Of a stretch of DNA of 13,640 nt, positions 6,743 through 13,640 are shown in pieces. The stretch spans positions 1 to 13,640 of the forward strand of contig JAWOEH010000086.1 of assembly GCA_046482855.1 (NCBI GenBank), given 5' to 3'. The translations under genes and the position numbers were made by a program. The stretch comes from CAYVSF01 sp046482855 (lineage in GTDB: Bacteria > Bacteroidota > Bacteroidia > Bacteroidales > UBA12077). A model generated the notes under the pieces. It saw nothing but the letters and a program-made list of their open reading frames with translations, ran no database searches and was not told the DNA's origin. Every line of letters begins with the position of its first letter. The stretch's first letter is position 1.

Positions 6743-8563
6743 GTGAAAGCACGTATAGTATTGTTTCTGAAGATCGCTCTTTTTTGGTTGGTTTTTGCCT
6801 GGATAGCCAGGGCATGGTTCCTGATTTTTCATAGCGATAATTTTCCTGAACCTTCATTATCCCGGGTAGTTGCCATCTACATAAATGGGTTTAAGCTCGA
6901 CCTGTCGTTTGTTGGATATATCATGGCGCTAACTGGTCTGATTATGACACTGACTTATCCTTTTTCGGGAAGATGGCTTTATCGCGTATTATTGCCGTTT
7001 ACGCTCTTGTTTTTGATCTTTTTAGGCGGAATATGTGTCGCGGATGCTGAGCTTTATAGTCACTGGGGATACCGAATGGATGCAACGCCATTGCTTTATC
7101 TGAAAAATCCAAAGGAAGCTTTTGTTTCGGTGGAAACCCGACGTCTCATTAGTTTAAGTTTGGCTACCATTGGATTTATTCTTTTGGGCTTATTTCTGTT
7201 TGTTAGGTTTTTTGGCAAGACAATACATCGGTTGCAAGGAGGAAAAGTGTATGGTGCATTCCTGTTTCTTATCTTAACAGCAAGCATGATTATTCCTATT
7301 CGGGGTGGTTTTGGCGTGGCACCTATCAACTCGGGGAATGCCTATTTTTCCGAGAAACAATTTTATAATCATGCGGCCATTAATGTCTTTTGGAATGTAG
7401 GTCATGCCTTAAGTAAGGTAAATAAAACCCAGAAAACGTACACGTATATCGATAAAAAGGAGGCGGAGAGGATTTTTAAAAAGTTATATGCAAGCGATTC
7501 TTCCAGTGTCCAGTTACTGGAATATAATAAATCGCCCAATGTTGTGATCATCCTTCTTGAAAGTTTTACAAACAAAATAATTGAGCCTCTTGGAGGCATA
7601 AAAGGGATAACCCCGCAATTTAATCAGCTGGCATCGGAAGGAGTTCTGTTCTCAAATTTTTATGCCAATGCCGATCGTAGCGATAAAGGTATTGTGGCGA
7701 TTCTCAGTAGCTTTCCGGCATTACCCGCCAATTCTATTATTAAATATCCGGAGAAAACTGCAAAACTACCTGCATTAACTTCTATATTTAACAAACGTGG
7801 CTATCACAGTAGCTTTTATTATGGAGGGGATATCGATTTTGCTAATATGCGTTCCTATGTTATTAACACTGGATTTCAGGAGATAATTTCTCAGAAGGAT
7901 TTTCCGCAGAAACTAAACGATTCCAAATGGGGCGTTCACGATGAACATGTATTTCAGCGCGTAGCGGAAGATATTGCAAATGAGGAGGAGCCTTTTTTTA
8001 AAGTTTTTTTCACCCTAAGTAGTCATGATCCTTTTGAAGTCCCCATGGATCAAGTGATTGCAGGCGAGGATAGGGCCCACAAATTTATGAATTCGGCCTT
8101 CTATACCGATAAGTGCCTTGGCGCATTTTTTCAACAAGTAAAGGAACTTCCCCAATGGCAGAATACCTTATTTGTTTTAGTTGCTGATCATGGCAGCCCA
8201 CGACCCGGGAATTCCAAAGTCTATGAACCGGAAAAATACACAATTCCTATGTTATGGCTGGGAGGAGGGGTGCCCAAAGGGCAGGTTATTGATGTTTTTG
8301 GCTCACAAATGGATATGGGCCCCACGGTTTTAGGCCAACTGAATTATCAGGACGATTATGCACCTTATTTTGGAAAGGACATGCTGCAACCCGGATCCCA
8401 TTTTGCCTTTTATACTTACAATGACGGCTTTAGTTTTCTTTCAAAGGAAGGATATGTAATTTACGATAATCATCAGAAAGGTCGCATAGCAGGTGAGAGT
8501 GAAACAATGGAGGAAAAAGGGAAGGTACTGCTACAAACACTATCGTCGATTTTTTCACAATAA
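6743..8563 (+). CDS. Membrane-anchored LTA-synthase-like sulfatase-fold enzyme
   Basis: Proteins of this family carry several N-terminal membrane helices and a large extracytoplasmic sulfatase/alkaline-phosphatase-fold domain that transfers or hydrolyses phospho- or sulfo-groups on envelope glycolipids or glycans. Here hydrophobic segments lie near residues 5-29, 52-74, 81-101, 135-157 and 169-187. The catalytic domain starts at NVVIILLESF (266-275, metal ligand Glu273). The nucleophile loop YANADRSDKG (308-316) has Ser313 where relatives have Thr. KWGVHDE (395-401), LSSHDPF (425-431) and VADHGSPRPG (480-489, Asp482/His483) complete the metal site. The 606-residue length is typical. The start is a GTG; an in-frame stop at 6719-6721 blocks any earlier ATG. 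It stands alone. The substrate is unknown; a phosphoethanolamine- or glycerophosphate-type transferase are both possible. Confidence 0.9.
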   Translation: MKARIVLFLKIALFWLVFAWIARAWFLIFHSDNFPEPSLSRVVAIYINGFKLDLSFVGYIMALTGLIMTLTYPFSGRWLYRVLLPFTLLFLIFLGGICVADAELYSHWGYRMDATPLLYLKNPKEAFVSVETRRLISLSLATIGFILLGLFLFVRFFGKTIHRLQGGKVYGAFLFLILTASMIIPIRGGFGVAPINSGNAYFSEKQFYNHAAINVFWNVGHALSKVNKTQKTYTYIDKKEAERIFKKLYASDSSSVQLLEYNKSPNVVIILLESFTNKIIEPLGGIKGITPQFNQLASEGVLFSNFYANADRSDKGIVAILSSFPALPANSIIKYPEKTAKLPALTSIFNKRGYHSSFYYGGDIDFANMRSYVINTGFQEIISQKDFPQKLNDSKWGVHDEHVFQRVAEDIANEEEPFFKVFFTLSSHDPFEVPMDQVIAGEDRAHKFMNSAFYTDKCLGAFFQQVKELPQWQNTLFVLVADHGSPRPGNSKVYEPEKYTIPMLWLGGGVPKGQVIDVFGSQMDMGPTVLGQLNYQDDYAPYFGKDMLQPGSHFAFYTYNDGFSFLSKEGYVIYDNHQKGRIAGESETMEEKGKVLLQTLSSIFSQ

Positions 8564-8795
8564 CACAATCGCTACCTACACAACTAGATGTTGGTTAGAC
8601 CAAAAGGATCAAACGCTTTCGGATAACTGAAAATGACCAGGAGGTGAATTCCCGGTAAGGGTAAAATAATTGATTTTCATTATATTGGGTCTGCTCTAGG
8701 TGCGAAAATGGATAACCATATAAGAAAAAATGGCTTGTTAGCGCTATAATCTTCGTAGATTAATAAATGGTATAAAATATAAGGGGCGAGTCCTA
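8564..8795. other. Intergenic stretch without a recognised gene
   Basis: About 230 AT-rich bases follow the sulfatase stop. I see no convincing terminator, promoter, RNA gene or conserved coding frame. A 132-codon minus-strand frame (9078 to 8680) runs through its right part and through the mobile element to the right, but it resembles no family I know and is probably fortuitous. Confidence 0.5.
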
Positions 8796-9017
8796 TATCA
8801 AAATCATTAGTGTCCGGGAAAAAAATAGATTGCTTCACTACGCTCGCAATAATCGGCAACTTTGGGAGGTTCAGGGCGGATGGGGTTGGTTTTCGGCTTT
8901 TGCCGAAAACCAACCCCATCCGCCCTGTCAAATTTAATACAAGCAGGTCTTTGCGAGGGAACCGAAGCAATCTAAACATGTTAATCCAAATTTCTCCGGA
9001 CAATAGTGTATCAAAAT
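8796..9017. mobile_element. MITE-like non-autonomous element with 9-bp target duplication
   Basis: The element spans 8805-9008 (204 bp). Its ends are inverted repeats of 13 nt, CATTAGTGTCCGG (8805-8817) and, read inward from the right, CACTATTGTCCGG (9008-8996), with 11 of 13 matching. The direct repeat TATCAAAAT abuts both ends (8796-8804 and 9009-9017), an exact 9-bp target-site duplication. Inside is a second inverted pair TAGATTGCTTC/GAAGCAATCTA (8826-8836, 8964-8974), with CTCGCAA six bases further in on both sides, and a perfect central hairpin. It has no room for a transposase, so it was presumably mobilised by an enzyme elsewhere in the genome. The intact duplication suggests a fairly recent insertion. 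Confidence 0.85.
8872..8927. repeat. Perfect 26-bp inverted repeat at the centre of the MITE
   Basis: The arms 8872-8897 and 8902-8927 are perfectly complementary over 26 bp, with a TTTT loop; the left arm opens CAGGGCGGATGGGG and ends TTTTCGGC. It is much more G+C-rich and better preserved than the rest of the element. It is not followed by a T-run on either strand, so it is unlikely to be an intrinsic terminator. On transcription from either strand it would fold into a very stable RNA hairpin. Confidence 0.95.
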
Positions 9018-9022
9018 ATAAA

Positions 9023-9097
9023 AACATGGCATATATATACCCAATATATGTTCCCGGTACAAAGAAAATAACGGGCATTGATTGGGTACCCCATGTT
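9023..9097. repeat. Composite interrupted palindrome beside the MITE
   Basis: Three nested inverted pairs share one centre: AACATGG/CCATGTT (9023-9029, 9091-9097), TACCCAAT/ATTGGGTA (9038-9045, 9081-9088) and CCCG/CGGG (9053-9056, 9072-9075). Together they would make a stem of 19 pairs with internal loops over 75 nt. It could be a second, older repeat, a structured RNA, or the processed 3' end of the downstream-facing permease transcript. No coding frame explains it. Confidence 0.5.
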
Positions 9098-9182
9098 AAG
9101 TTAAATTTTTGTCATGTCGTTGCGAAAGAAAAATACGGTTTGTTTAGTCAAAATTTTTTTGAAATAGCACGCTCTATTCAGA

Positions 9183-11531
9183 TTAGATAGACTGTCTCGA
9201 GCTCTTTCTAATTTTTTTTAAATATCGTTCAAGACTCATCAGCAGAGAAGGCAATAATACCAAATTGGTGAGCATAGCCACAATGAGCGTTGTAGAAACT
9301 AACAATCCCAAGGCTTTTGTTCCTCCAAAGCTTGATGCAGCAAAGATAAGAAACCCAAAAAAGAGCACAATCGAGGTGTACACCATGCTTACGCCGGTTT
9401 CGCGCAAGGCGTTAATAACCGATTCACGAATACTATAACTACACGACTGCAACTCCTGCTTAAACTTGGCTAAAAAATGTATGGAATCATCAACAGAGAT
9501 ACCGAAAGCAATGCTAAATACCAATAAAGTTGAGGGTTTCAGGGTTATGTGAAAATACCCCATGACCCCTCCGGTAATAATTAAGGGTAACAGGTTTGGC
9601 AATAGTGAGATTAACACCATTCGGTAGGAGGAGAACATCAGGGCCATAATAAGTGAGATGACAATTATAGCCAGCCCTAAACTAATGAATAAGTTGCGAA
9701 TCAGGAATTTTGTTCCCTCCAGAAAAACCACAGAGCTTCCGGTAAAGCTAATGTTATAAGATGCATCAGGGAAGGTTTCTTTTGCTTTATTTTGTAAGTT
9801 GGCTTGTAAGTTTTCCATCTTTTCGGTGCCAATATTGGCAATTGGGATACTAATGCGTGTTATTTGGTGCAAAGTATCTACAAAGACATCGCCACCGGTT
9901 TCTCCTTCGTCAAGATTTAGGTATTGCTGCATGCGCATTAACTCCATAGGATGGGGAACGCGGTAAAGTTTTGGATGCCCTCCCTTGTAGGCCTGATACG
10001 CCAGTTTTAGTCCGGTATTTAGGGAGAGAGGACGACCTAAATGTTGATTAATACTGGTATCAGCCACCACTTTTTCTTCAAATTCTTTTATCTTATAGAG
10101 CGTTGAAAAATTGTTATCAAACAAACCTCCGGGTTGCTTGCTGTCCACAACCACTTCAAAAGGAAGAATGCCATTGAAATGATCTTCAAAATAGAGCAAG
10201 TCTTGATACAACTTTTCGTCCTGCGGAATGTCTTCCACCATATTGCCGGAAGTCTCCAATTTGGAAATACCCCATATACCGGCAATAAGCAGACCCACTG
10301 TTACAACATAAACGCCAGTGCGATATTTAAGCGCCAGGGAGATTAATGTGTTTACTAAACGAAGAACAATGGGTTTATCCAGATGTGAGGTGTTTTTAGT
10401 TGAAGGTCCTTTTTGATAACTACTAATAATGGGAATTAGCGTTATTGACAATAGAAATACACCCAGAATATTGATAGAAGCAAGTACCCCAAATTCAATA
10501 AGAATTGCGCTATTGGTAAGAATGAAGGCTGCAAAACTTATTGAGGTCGTAATGTTGGTAAGCAGCGTTACGCGCCCAATTTTATGCACCATCCGCACAA
10601 GAGCTTTTACCTTATTTTTATGGGTTTTATACTCCAGGTGATACTTATTTATCAGAAAAACTGTATTGGGAATGCCAATAACAATAATAAGGGGGGGAAC
10701 TATACCTGTAAGAATGGTTATCTGATAATTGAACAAAGAGACAAAACCAAATACCCAGATAACAGATATCGCTACTACCAGTAATGAAAGCCCCACTACC
10801 TTCAGTGAGCGAAATAAGCCATAGAGAATGAATGCAAGAACCAATATCGCAAGACCAATGAATAAGGTGAGTTCCGACCGAATTTTTTCCATGGTTTTCG
10901 TCCGGATATAGGGTAAACCGGAGTAATGCAAAGTAATTCCGGTTCTTTTCGTAAAGATCTTTCCTCGCTTTTGAAGCTCACGTACAACGTTGATACGCTC
11001 TTTGCTGTTTACCAGGCTGTCGGTGAGGTTGGCAACAATAACAGTTGTAAAAGTACTGTCCTCATTGGTTAGCAGATAATTTTGATAAAAAGGTTGTTGA
11101 TTGAAGGTTTGGAAGATCGCATCCAGTTCCTCCTGCGACTCTGGGGTATCCCTGGGGAAGCGTTGCACTTTAAAGCTTCGCTGCATACGATTAAAGGTGG
11201 GCATATAAGCACTTGTGATCGAAAGTACCGAGTCGATTCCCCCAATAGCATTGAGTGTATCGGTTAAGGAGGCCCATTGTTGGTAGCCTGTCAAGGTTTT
11301 TAAGTGATTATCGGAAGCCCCGATAACCATCATTTTGCCATCATTTCCAAAATGCTCCTTGAACTGTTTATAAGTACTACTGGCTGGGTTGCTCTCCGGC
11401 AGCATCTGCGCCAACTCGTAGGCTAACTCCACTTGCGTAGCCCGGTAGCCCATGAAAACACTTAACCCCAATATAATGGCCAGTATCAATTCTCTGTTTC
11501 GTAGTATAATTCGTATTGCCCGTTCCCACAT
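9183..11531 (-). CDS. RND-superfamily permease, MMPL/Patched-type transporter
   Basis: RND/MMPL permeases move hydrophobic substrates or lipids across the inner membrane, driven by the proton gradient. I start at the ATG at 11531 (MWERAIRIILRNRELIL), giving 782 residues; a TTG at 11570 is in frame, but the best -7 promoter element covers it. Residues 17-36 form the first helix, followed by a periplasmic domain to about 215. A first bundle of helices spans about 220-375 and contains PPLIIVIGIPNTVFLINKYH, with PN where the second half has acidic residues. The second periplasmic domain runs to about 600. The last helix bundle contains AFGISVDDSIHFLAKF, where the Asp pair (about 681-682) is the expected proton relay. 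No membrane-fusion protein or outer-membrane partner is next to it. Substrate is not predictable here. Confidence 0.9.
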   Translation of the reverse strand: MWERAIRIILRNRELILAIILGLSVFMGYRATQVELAYELAQMLPESNPASSTYKQFKEHFGNDGKMMVIGASDNHLKTLTGYQQWASLTDTLNAIGGIDSVLSITSAYMPTFNRMQRSFKVQRFPRDTPESQEELDAIFQTFNQQPFYQNYLLTNEDSTFTTVIVANLTDSLVNSKERINVVRELQKRGKIFTKRTGITLHYSGLPYIRTKTMEKIRSELTLFIGLAILVLAFILYGLFRSLKVVGLSLLVVAISVIWVFGFVSLFNYQITILTGIVPPLIIVIGIPNTVFLINKYHLEYKTHKNKVKALVRMVHKIGRVTLLTNITTSISFAAFILTNSAILIEFGVLASINILGVFLLSITLIPIISSYQKGPSTKNTSHLDKPIVLRLVNTLISLALKYRTGVYVVTVGLLIAGIWGISKLETSGNMVEDIPQDEKLYQDLLYFEDHFNGILPFEVVVDSKQPGGLFDNNFSTLYKIKEFEEKVVADTSINQHLGRPLSLNTGLKLAYQAYKGGHPKLYRVPHPMELMRMQQYLNLDEGETGGDVFVDTLHQITRISIPIANIGTEKMENLQANLQNKAKETFPDASYNISFTGSSVVFLEGTKFLIRNLFISLGLAIIVISLIMALMFSSYRMVLISLLPNLLPLIITGGVMGYFHITLKPSTLLVFSIAFGISVDDSIHFLAKFKQELQSCSYSIRESVINALRETGVSMVYTSIVLFFGFLIFAASSFGGTKALGLLVSTTLIVAMLTNLVLLPSLLMSLERYLKKIRKSSRQSI

Positions 11532-11567
11532 AATCACAAGGTATTGTTGATGGCTTTTTAGCGATGC

Positions 11568-11575
11568 CAAAGATA
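11568..11575 (-). promoter_or_regulatory. Candidate -7 element for the RND permease gene
   Basis: On the minus strand TATCTTTG matches TAnnTTTG exactly and places transcription start near 11561, 30 nt before the ATG at 11531. The -33 region is poor (TTTC about 18 nt upstream). It supports the ATG start, since the alternative TTG lies inside the element. No equally good element is seen on the plus strand for the dehydrogenase-like gene at 11668. Confidence 0.5.
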
Positions 11576-11667
11576 ATAATTGCTATCACTTCAGAAAAGT
11601 AAACCAAATGAGTTTTTATGTGTTGTAAAGTTAGTTATACCAACACAAAACTTAATTTCATTTAATT

Positions 11668-12660
11668 ATGGCAGATTTAACAACTACTTACATGGGACTG
11701 CAACTGAAGTCACCTGTCATTGCAGCTAGTTCGGGGCTTACCGGAACTGTTGAAGATATCAAAAGCTTTGCAAAAGAGGGGGCCGGAGCAGTAGTAATAA
11801 AATCAATTTTTGAAGAAGAAATTCGTAAGGAACTGGAAAAAGACATAGATCAAATGAATCGTGAATCTTTCCTCTATCCCGAGACGATGGATTTCTATGA
11901 TAATTATATGCAGGATGATGCCTTAACACGCCATTTGCAACTTATTCGTGAAGCCAAGAAGGCTGTTGATATTCCTGTTATCGCTAGCGTAAATTGCGTT
12001 ACTGCCGAAAAGTGGCCCTACTATGCCCAAACGTTGCAAGATGCAGGAGCCGACGCAATTGAGCTGAATATTTTTGTCCTGCCTAGTGACCCGGAACATT
12101 CAGCAGCCGAAAATCAGGAGATCCCCTACAAAGTTGTCAAAGAGGTAATGAATTATGTCTCCATTCCTGTCAGTTTGAAAATTAGTTATTATTCAGCCGA
12201 TTTGGCAAACCATATTCAAGGACTTTCTGAAACCGGTATTAAAGGCCTCGTGCTTTTTAATCGATTCTATAGTCCTGATATTGATGTGAATAACATGGAG
12301 ATTGTCTCCAGCCATGTACTCAGTTCACCTGGAGAATTGCCTATCAGTTTACGATGGGTTGCTATTACATCGGACCGTGTAAATTGCGATATTGCTGCCT
12401 CCACAGGAATTCACGATGGAATTGCGGTCATAAAGCAACTTCTGGCTGGAGCCTCAGCAGTTCAGGTAGCCTCAGCTTTTTATCGCCATGGCAAAGAGTA
12501 TCTTGGTCAGATGTTGGCAGACATGGAAAAATGGATGGATCAGAATGATTATGCTACCATTGATGACTTTAAAGGAAAGCTTAGTTACGAAAAAGCTAAA
12601 AATCCTGCTGCTTATGAGCGAGTGCAGTTTATGAAGCACTTTTCAGGTTACGAAGGCTAA
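11668..12660 (+). CDS. Dihydroorotate dehydrogenase-like FMN-barrel protein
   Basis: The 330-residue protein has the FMN-binding TIM barrel of the dihydroorotate dehydrogenase family: KSPVIAASSGLTGTVEDI (residues 14-31), EGAGAVVIKSIFEEEI, IPVIASVNC, DAGADAIELNIFVLPSD, VSLKIS, GLVLFNRFY, and GASAVQVASAFYRHG near the C terminus as the phosphate-binding turn. True PyrD enzymes have an NxSCPN-type loop carrying the catalytic Cys or Ser; here the equivalent reads NIFVLPSD, so classical dihydroorotate oxidation is doubtful. It matches the uncharacterised DHOD-like group found widely in Bacteroidota. It stands alone, with no pyrimidine gene nearby and no electron-transfer PyrK partner. It ends in a hairpin terminator. 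The fold call is firm, the reaction unknown. Confidence 0.88.
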   Translation: MADLTTTYMGLQLKSPVIAASSGLTGTVEDIKSFAKEGAGAVVIKSIFEEEIRKELEKDIDQMNRESFLYPETMDFYDNYMQDDALTRHLQLIREAKKAVDIPVIASVNCVTAEKWPYYAQTLQDAGADAIELNIFVLPSDPEHSAAENQEIPYKVVKEVMNYVSIPVSLKISYYSADLANHIQGLSETGIKGLVLFNRFYSPDIDVNNMEIVSSHVLSSPGELPISLRWVAITSDRVNCDIAASTGIHDGIAVIKQLLAGASAVQVASAFYRHGKEYLGQMLADMEKWMDQNDYATIDDFKGKLSYEKAKNPAAYERVQFMKHFSGYEG

Positions 12661-12689
12661 AAAGGATGGTAATAAGTTACTAGTACTTT

Positions 12690-12734
12690 TATCGGTAACG
12701 GGTAAAGATTCTACAAAACTACCCGTTGCCGATA
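12690..12734. terminator. Bidirectional hairpin terminator between convergent genes
   Basis: TATCGGTAACGGGTA (12690-12704) and TACCCGTTGCCGATA (12720-12734) pair over 15 positions with one G:T, around a 15-nt loop, and are followed on the plus strand by TATTTTAT. On the minus strand it is followed by AAAAG rather than a T-run, so termination is better supported for the dehydrogenase-like gene than for the kinase. It is the only structure in the 89-nt gap. Confidence 0.7.
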
Positions 12735-12749
12735 TATTTTATCCGTTAA

Positions 12750-13640
12750 TCAGCTTCCTTGCCGGGTTATTTTTGTATTCAAATCAATAAAAAAAGTGGT
12801 TCCCTCGTCTTGTGTTGAGGCGAAGCCTACTTTACCCTGTAAATAGCCTTCGCCAAACAGTTTTATAATGTAAGTACCTAATCCTCTGTTTATTCCTTTG
12901 GTTGAGAAGGAGGGTGTAAAGATAAATTTCTTATCCTCTTCGTTTATACATTGACCATTATGTACCCAAAACCGAAATCGCTCTTGCGCCACCTCACTGC
13001 AACCAATTTCTATTTTTTCTGAAAGGGGTGAAGCTTCAACGGCATTTTGCACCATCTGAATGAGTACGGTAATGAATAGATCCTTGTCAGTATAAAGAGT
13101 ATCTTTTAGGAATTCTCGTTGGTGAGTAAACTCAAAAGTATGACCATAAGCGGGATAAGCAAAAAAGGCTTTTAGTTCGGCAAATAGCTCTTCGATGCTA
13201 ATAACAACCGGATTCACAACCAGCTCGTTATACTCAGCCTTGCTTAATGCCCTTTGGCCGTTTATTATTTTTTCAAGACCCGTTATTATCGCATTCCCCA
13301 TGAGGCTTATATCGGACTCTTTATCCATTTTTTGTTGAGCTAGAGAAACGAAATGTTGTAAATTATTTACTTTATTTAATACATCGTGATGGAAAATTCG
13401 CTCCATCATACGTTTTCTCTTTATAGGTGTAATATTTTCAAAGGATAACATCAGATAGTTGGCATATTCCATCTTAAAAGGGGAGGCTTTTACACGGTAG
13501 GTTTGTGGGAGGAGACTGTTCTTTGGACGAAGAGTAACTTCCTGTTCCTGTTCTTCTGCCGATGAAAAACAGGAGGTAATAAGTTTATTGATTTCACAGT
13601 TCCTGCAGTTTTCCGATTGGCCACAATAGTTGTCCTGGGC
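12750..13640 (-). CDS. Histidine kinase with Cys cluster, 5' end cut by window edge
   Basis: The frame stays open to the right edge: 296 residues are visible, 56 of them upstream of the Met at 13472, so that Met is not the real start. Numbering from the window edge, the dimerisation/phosphorylation box is RIFHHDVLNK (81-90), with His85 the likely phosphorylated residue. The ATPase domain shows QMVQNAVEAS (195-204, N box with Asn199), WVHNGQ (225-230) in the G1 position, FSTKGINRGLGTYIIKLF and EGTTFFIDL. The N-terminal part carries four Cys (C6, C12, C15, C24; CX5CX2CX8C) and looks like the end of a PAS-type sensor region. No membrane helix is seen in the visible part. No response regulator is in the window. 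It converges on the dehydrogenase-like gene. Confidence 0.88.
   Translation of the reverse strand, partial: AQDNYCGQSENCRNCEINKLITSCFSSAEEQEQEVTLRPKNSLLPQTYRVKASPFKMEYANYLMLSFENITPIKRKRMMERIFHHDVLNKVNNLQHFVSLAQQKMDKESDISLMGNAIITGLEKIINGQRALSKAEYNELVVNPVVISIEELFAELKAFFAYPAYGHTFEFTHQREFLKDTLYTDKDLFITVLIQMVQNAVEASPLSEKIEIGCSEVAQERFRFWVHNGQCINEEDKKFIFTPSFSTKGINRGLGTYIIKLFGEGYLQGKVGFASTQDEGTTFFIDLNTKITRQGS

Noticed and set aside
8872..8927. Central MITE hairpin as an intrinsic terminator of the sulfatase gene
   Set aside because: No T-run on either strand, and it is about 300 bp beyond the stop codon inside a transposed element.
8680..9078. 132-residue minus-strand coding gene
   Set aside because: About half of it is the palindromic mobile element, it has no recognised family, and nothing indicates expression.
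11532..11570. TTG start of the RND permease, adding 13 residues
   Set aside because: The start codon lies inside the best TAnnTTTG element, and the ATG at 11531 directly begins the usual amphipathic N terminus before the first helix.
12750..13472. Complete 240-residue histidine kinase starting at the Met at 13472
   Set aside because: The frame is open for a further 56 codons to the window edge with plausible protein sequence including a Cys cluster, so the gene is partial.

Overview
The window looks like a chromosomal segment from a member of the Bacteroidota, possibly a Marinilabiliales- or Bacteroidales-like anaerobe; the order is a guess. Three lines of evidence point that way: several starts are preceded by a TAnnTTTG -7 element, clear Shine-Dalgarno sequences are missing, and the families present (MMPL-type RND permease, LTA-synthase-like sulfatase, dihydroorotate-dehydrogenase-like protein, lipoprotein asparaginase) are a typical mix for the phylum. 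There is no CRISPR array, rRNA, tRNA or complete insertion sequence.

Left third (1-5541, minus strand): a tryptophan operon in the order trpE-trpG-trpD-trpC-trpF-trpB. trpB runs off the left edge and trpA is presumably beyond it. The genes are packed with gaps of 16-17 nt or with 4- and 17-nt overlaps. Upstream of trpE, between a TAnnTTTG promoter and the trpE start, are two complete ribosome-dependent attenuators in series. Each has a 19-20 residue leader peptide with a run of three Trp codons, followed by a strong terminator hairpin, and each leader can form alternative pairings. This tandem trp attenuator is the most notable feature of the window.

Middle (5555-8563): a lipoprotein isoaspartyl peptidase/L-asparaginase on the minus strand, just upstream of the trp promoter, and a divergent membrane-anchored sulfatase-fold enzyme of the LTA synthase type, in which Ser stands where Thr is expected as nucleophile. 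A gene-poor stretch follows (8564-9182). It holds a 204-bp non-autonomous mobile element (MITE) with 13-nt inverted ends, an exact 9-bp target duplication and a perfect 26-bp central hairpin, and next to it a second, composite palindrome.

Right third (9183-13640): a large RND/MMPL permease on the minus strand, a divergent dihydroorotate-dehydrogenase-like protein that lacks the usual catalytic motif, a shared hairpin terminator, and a convergent histidine kinase that continues past the right edge and carries a four-Cys cluster near the window boundary. Apart from the trp operon, the genes seem to be independent units with no shared pathway.
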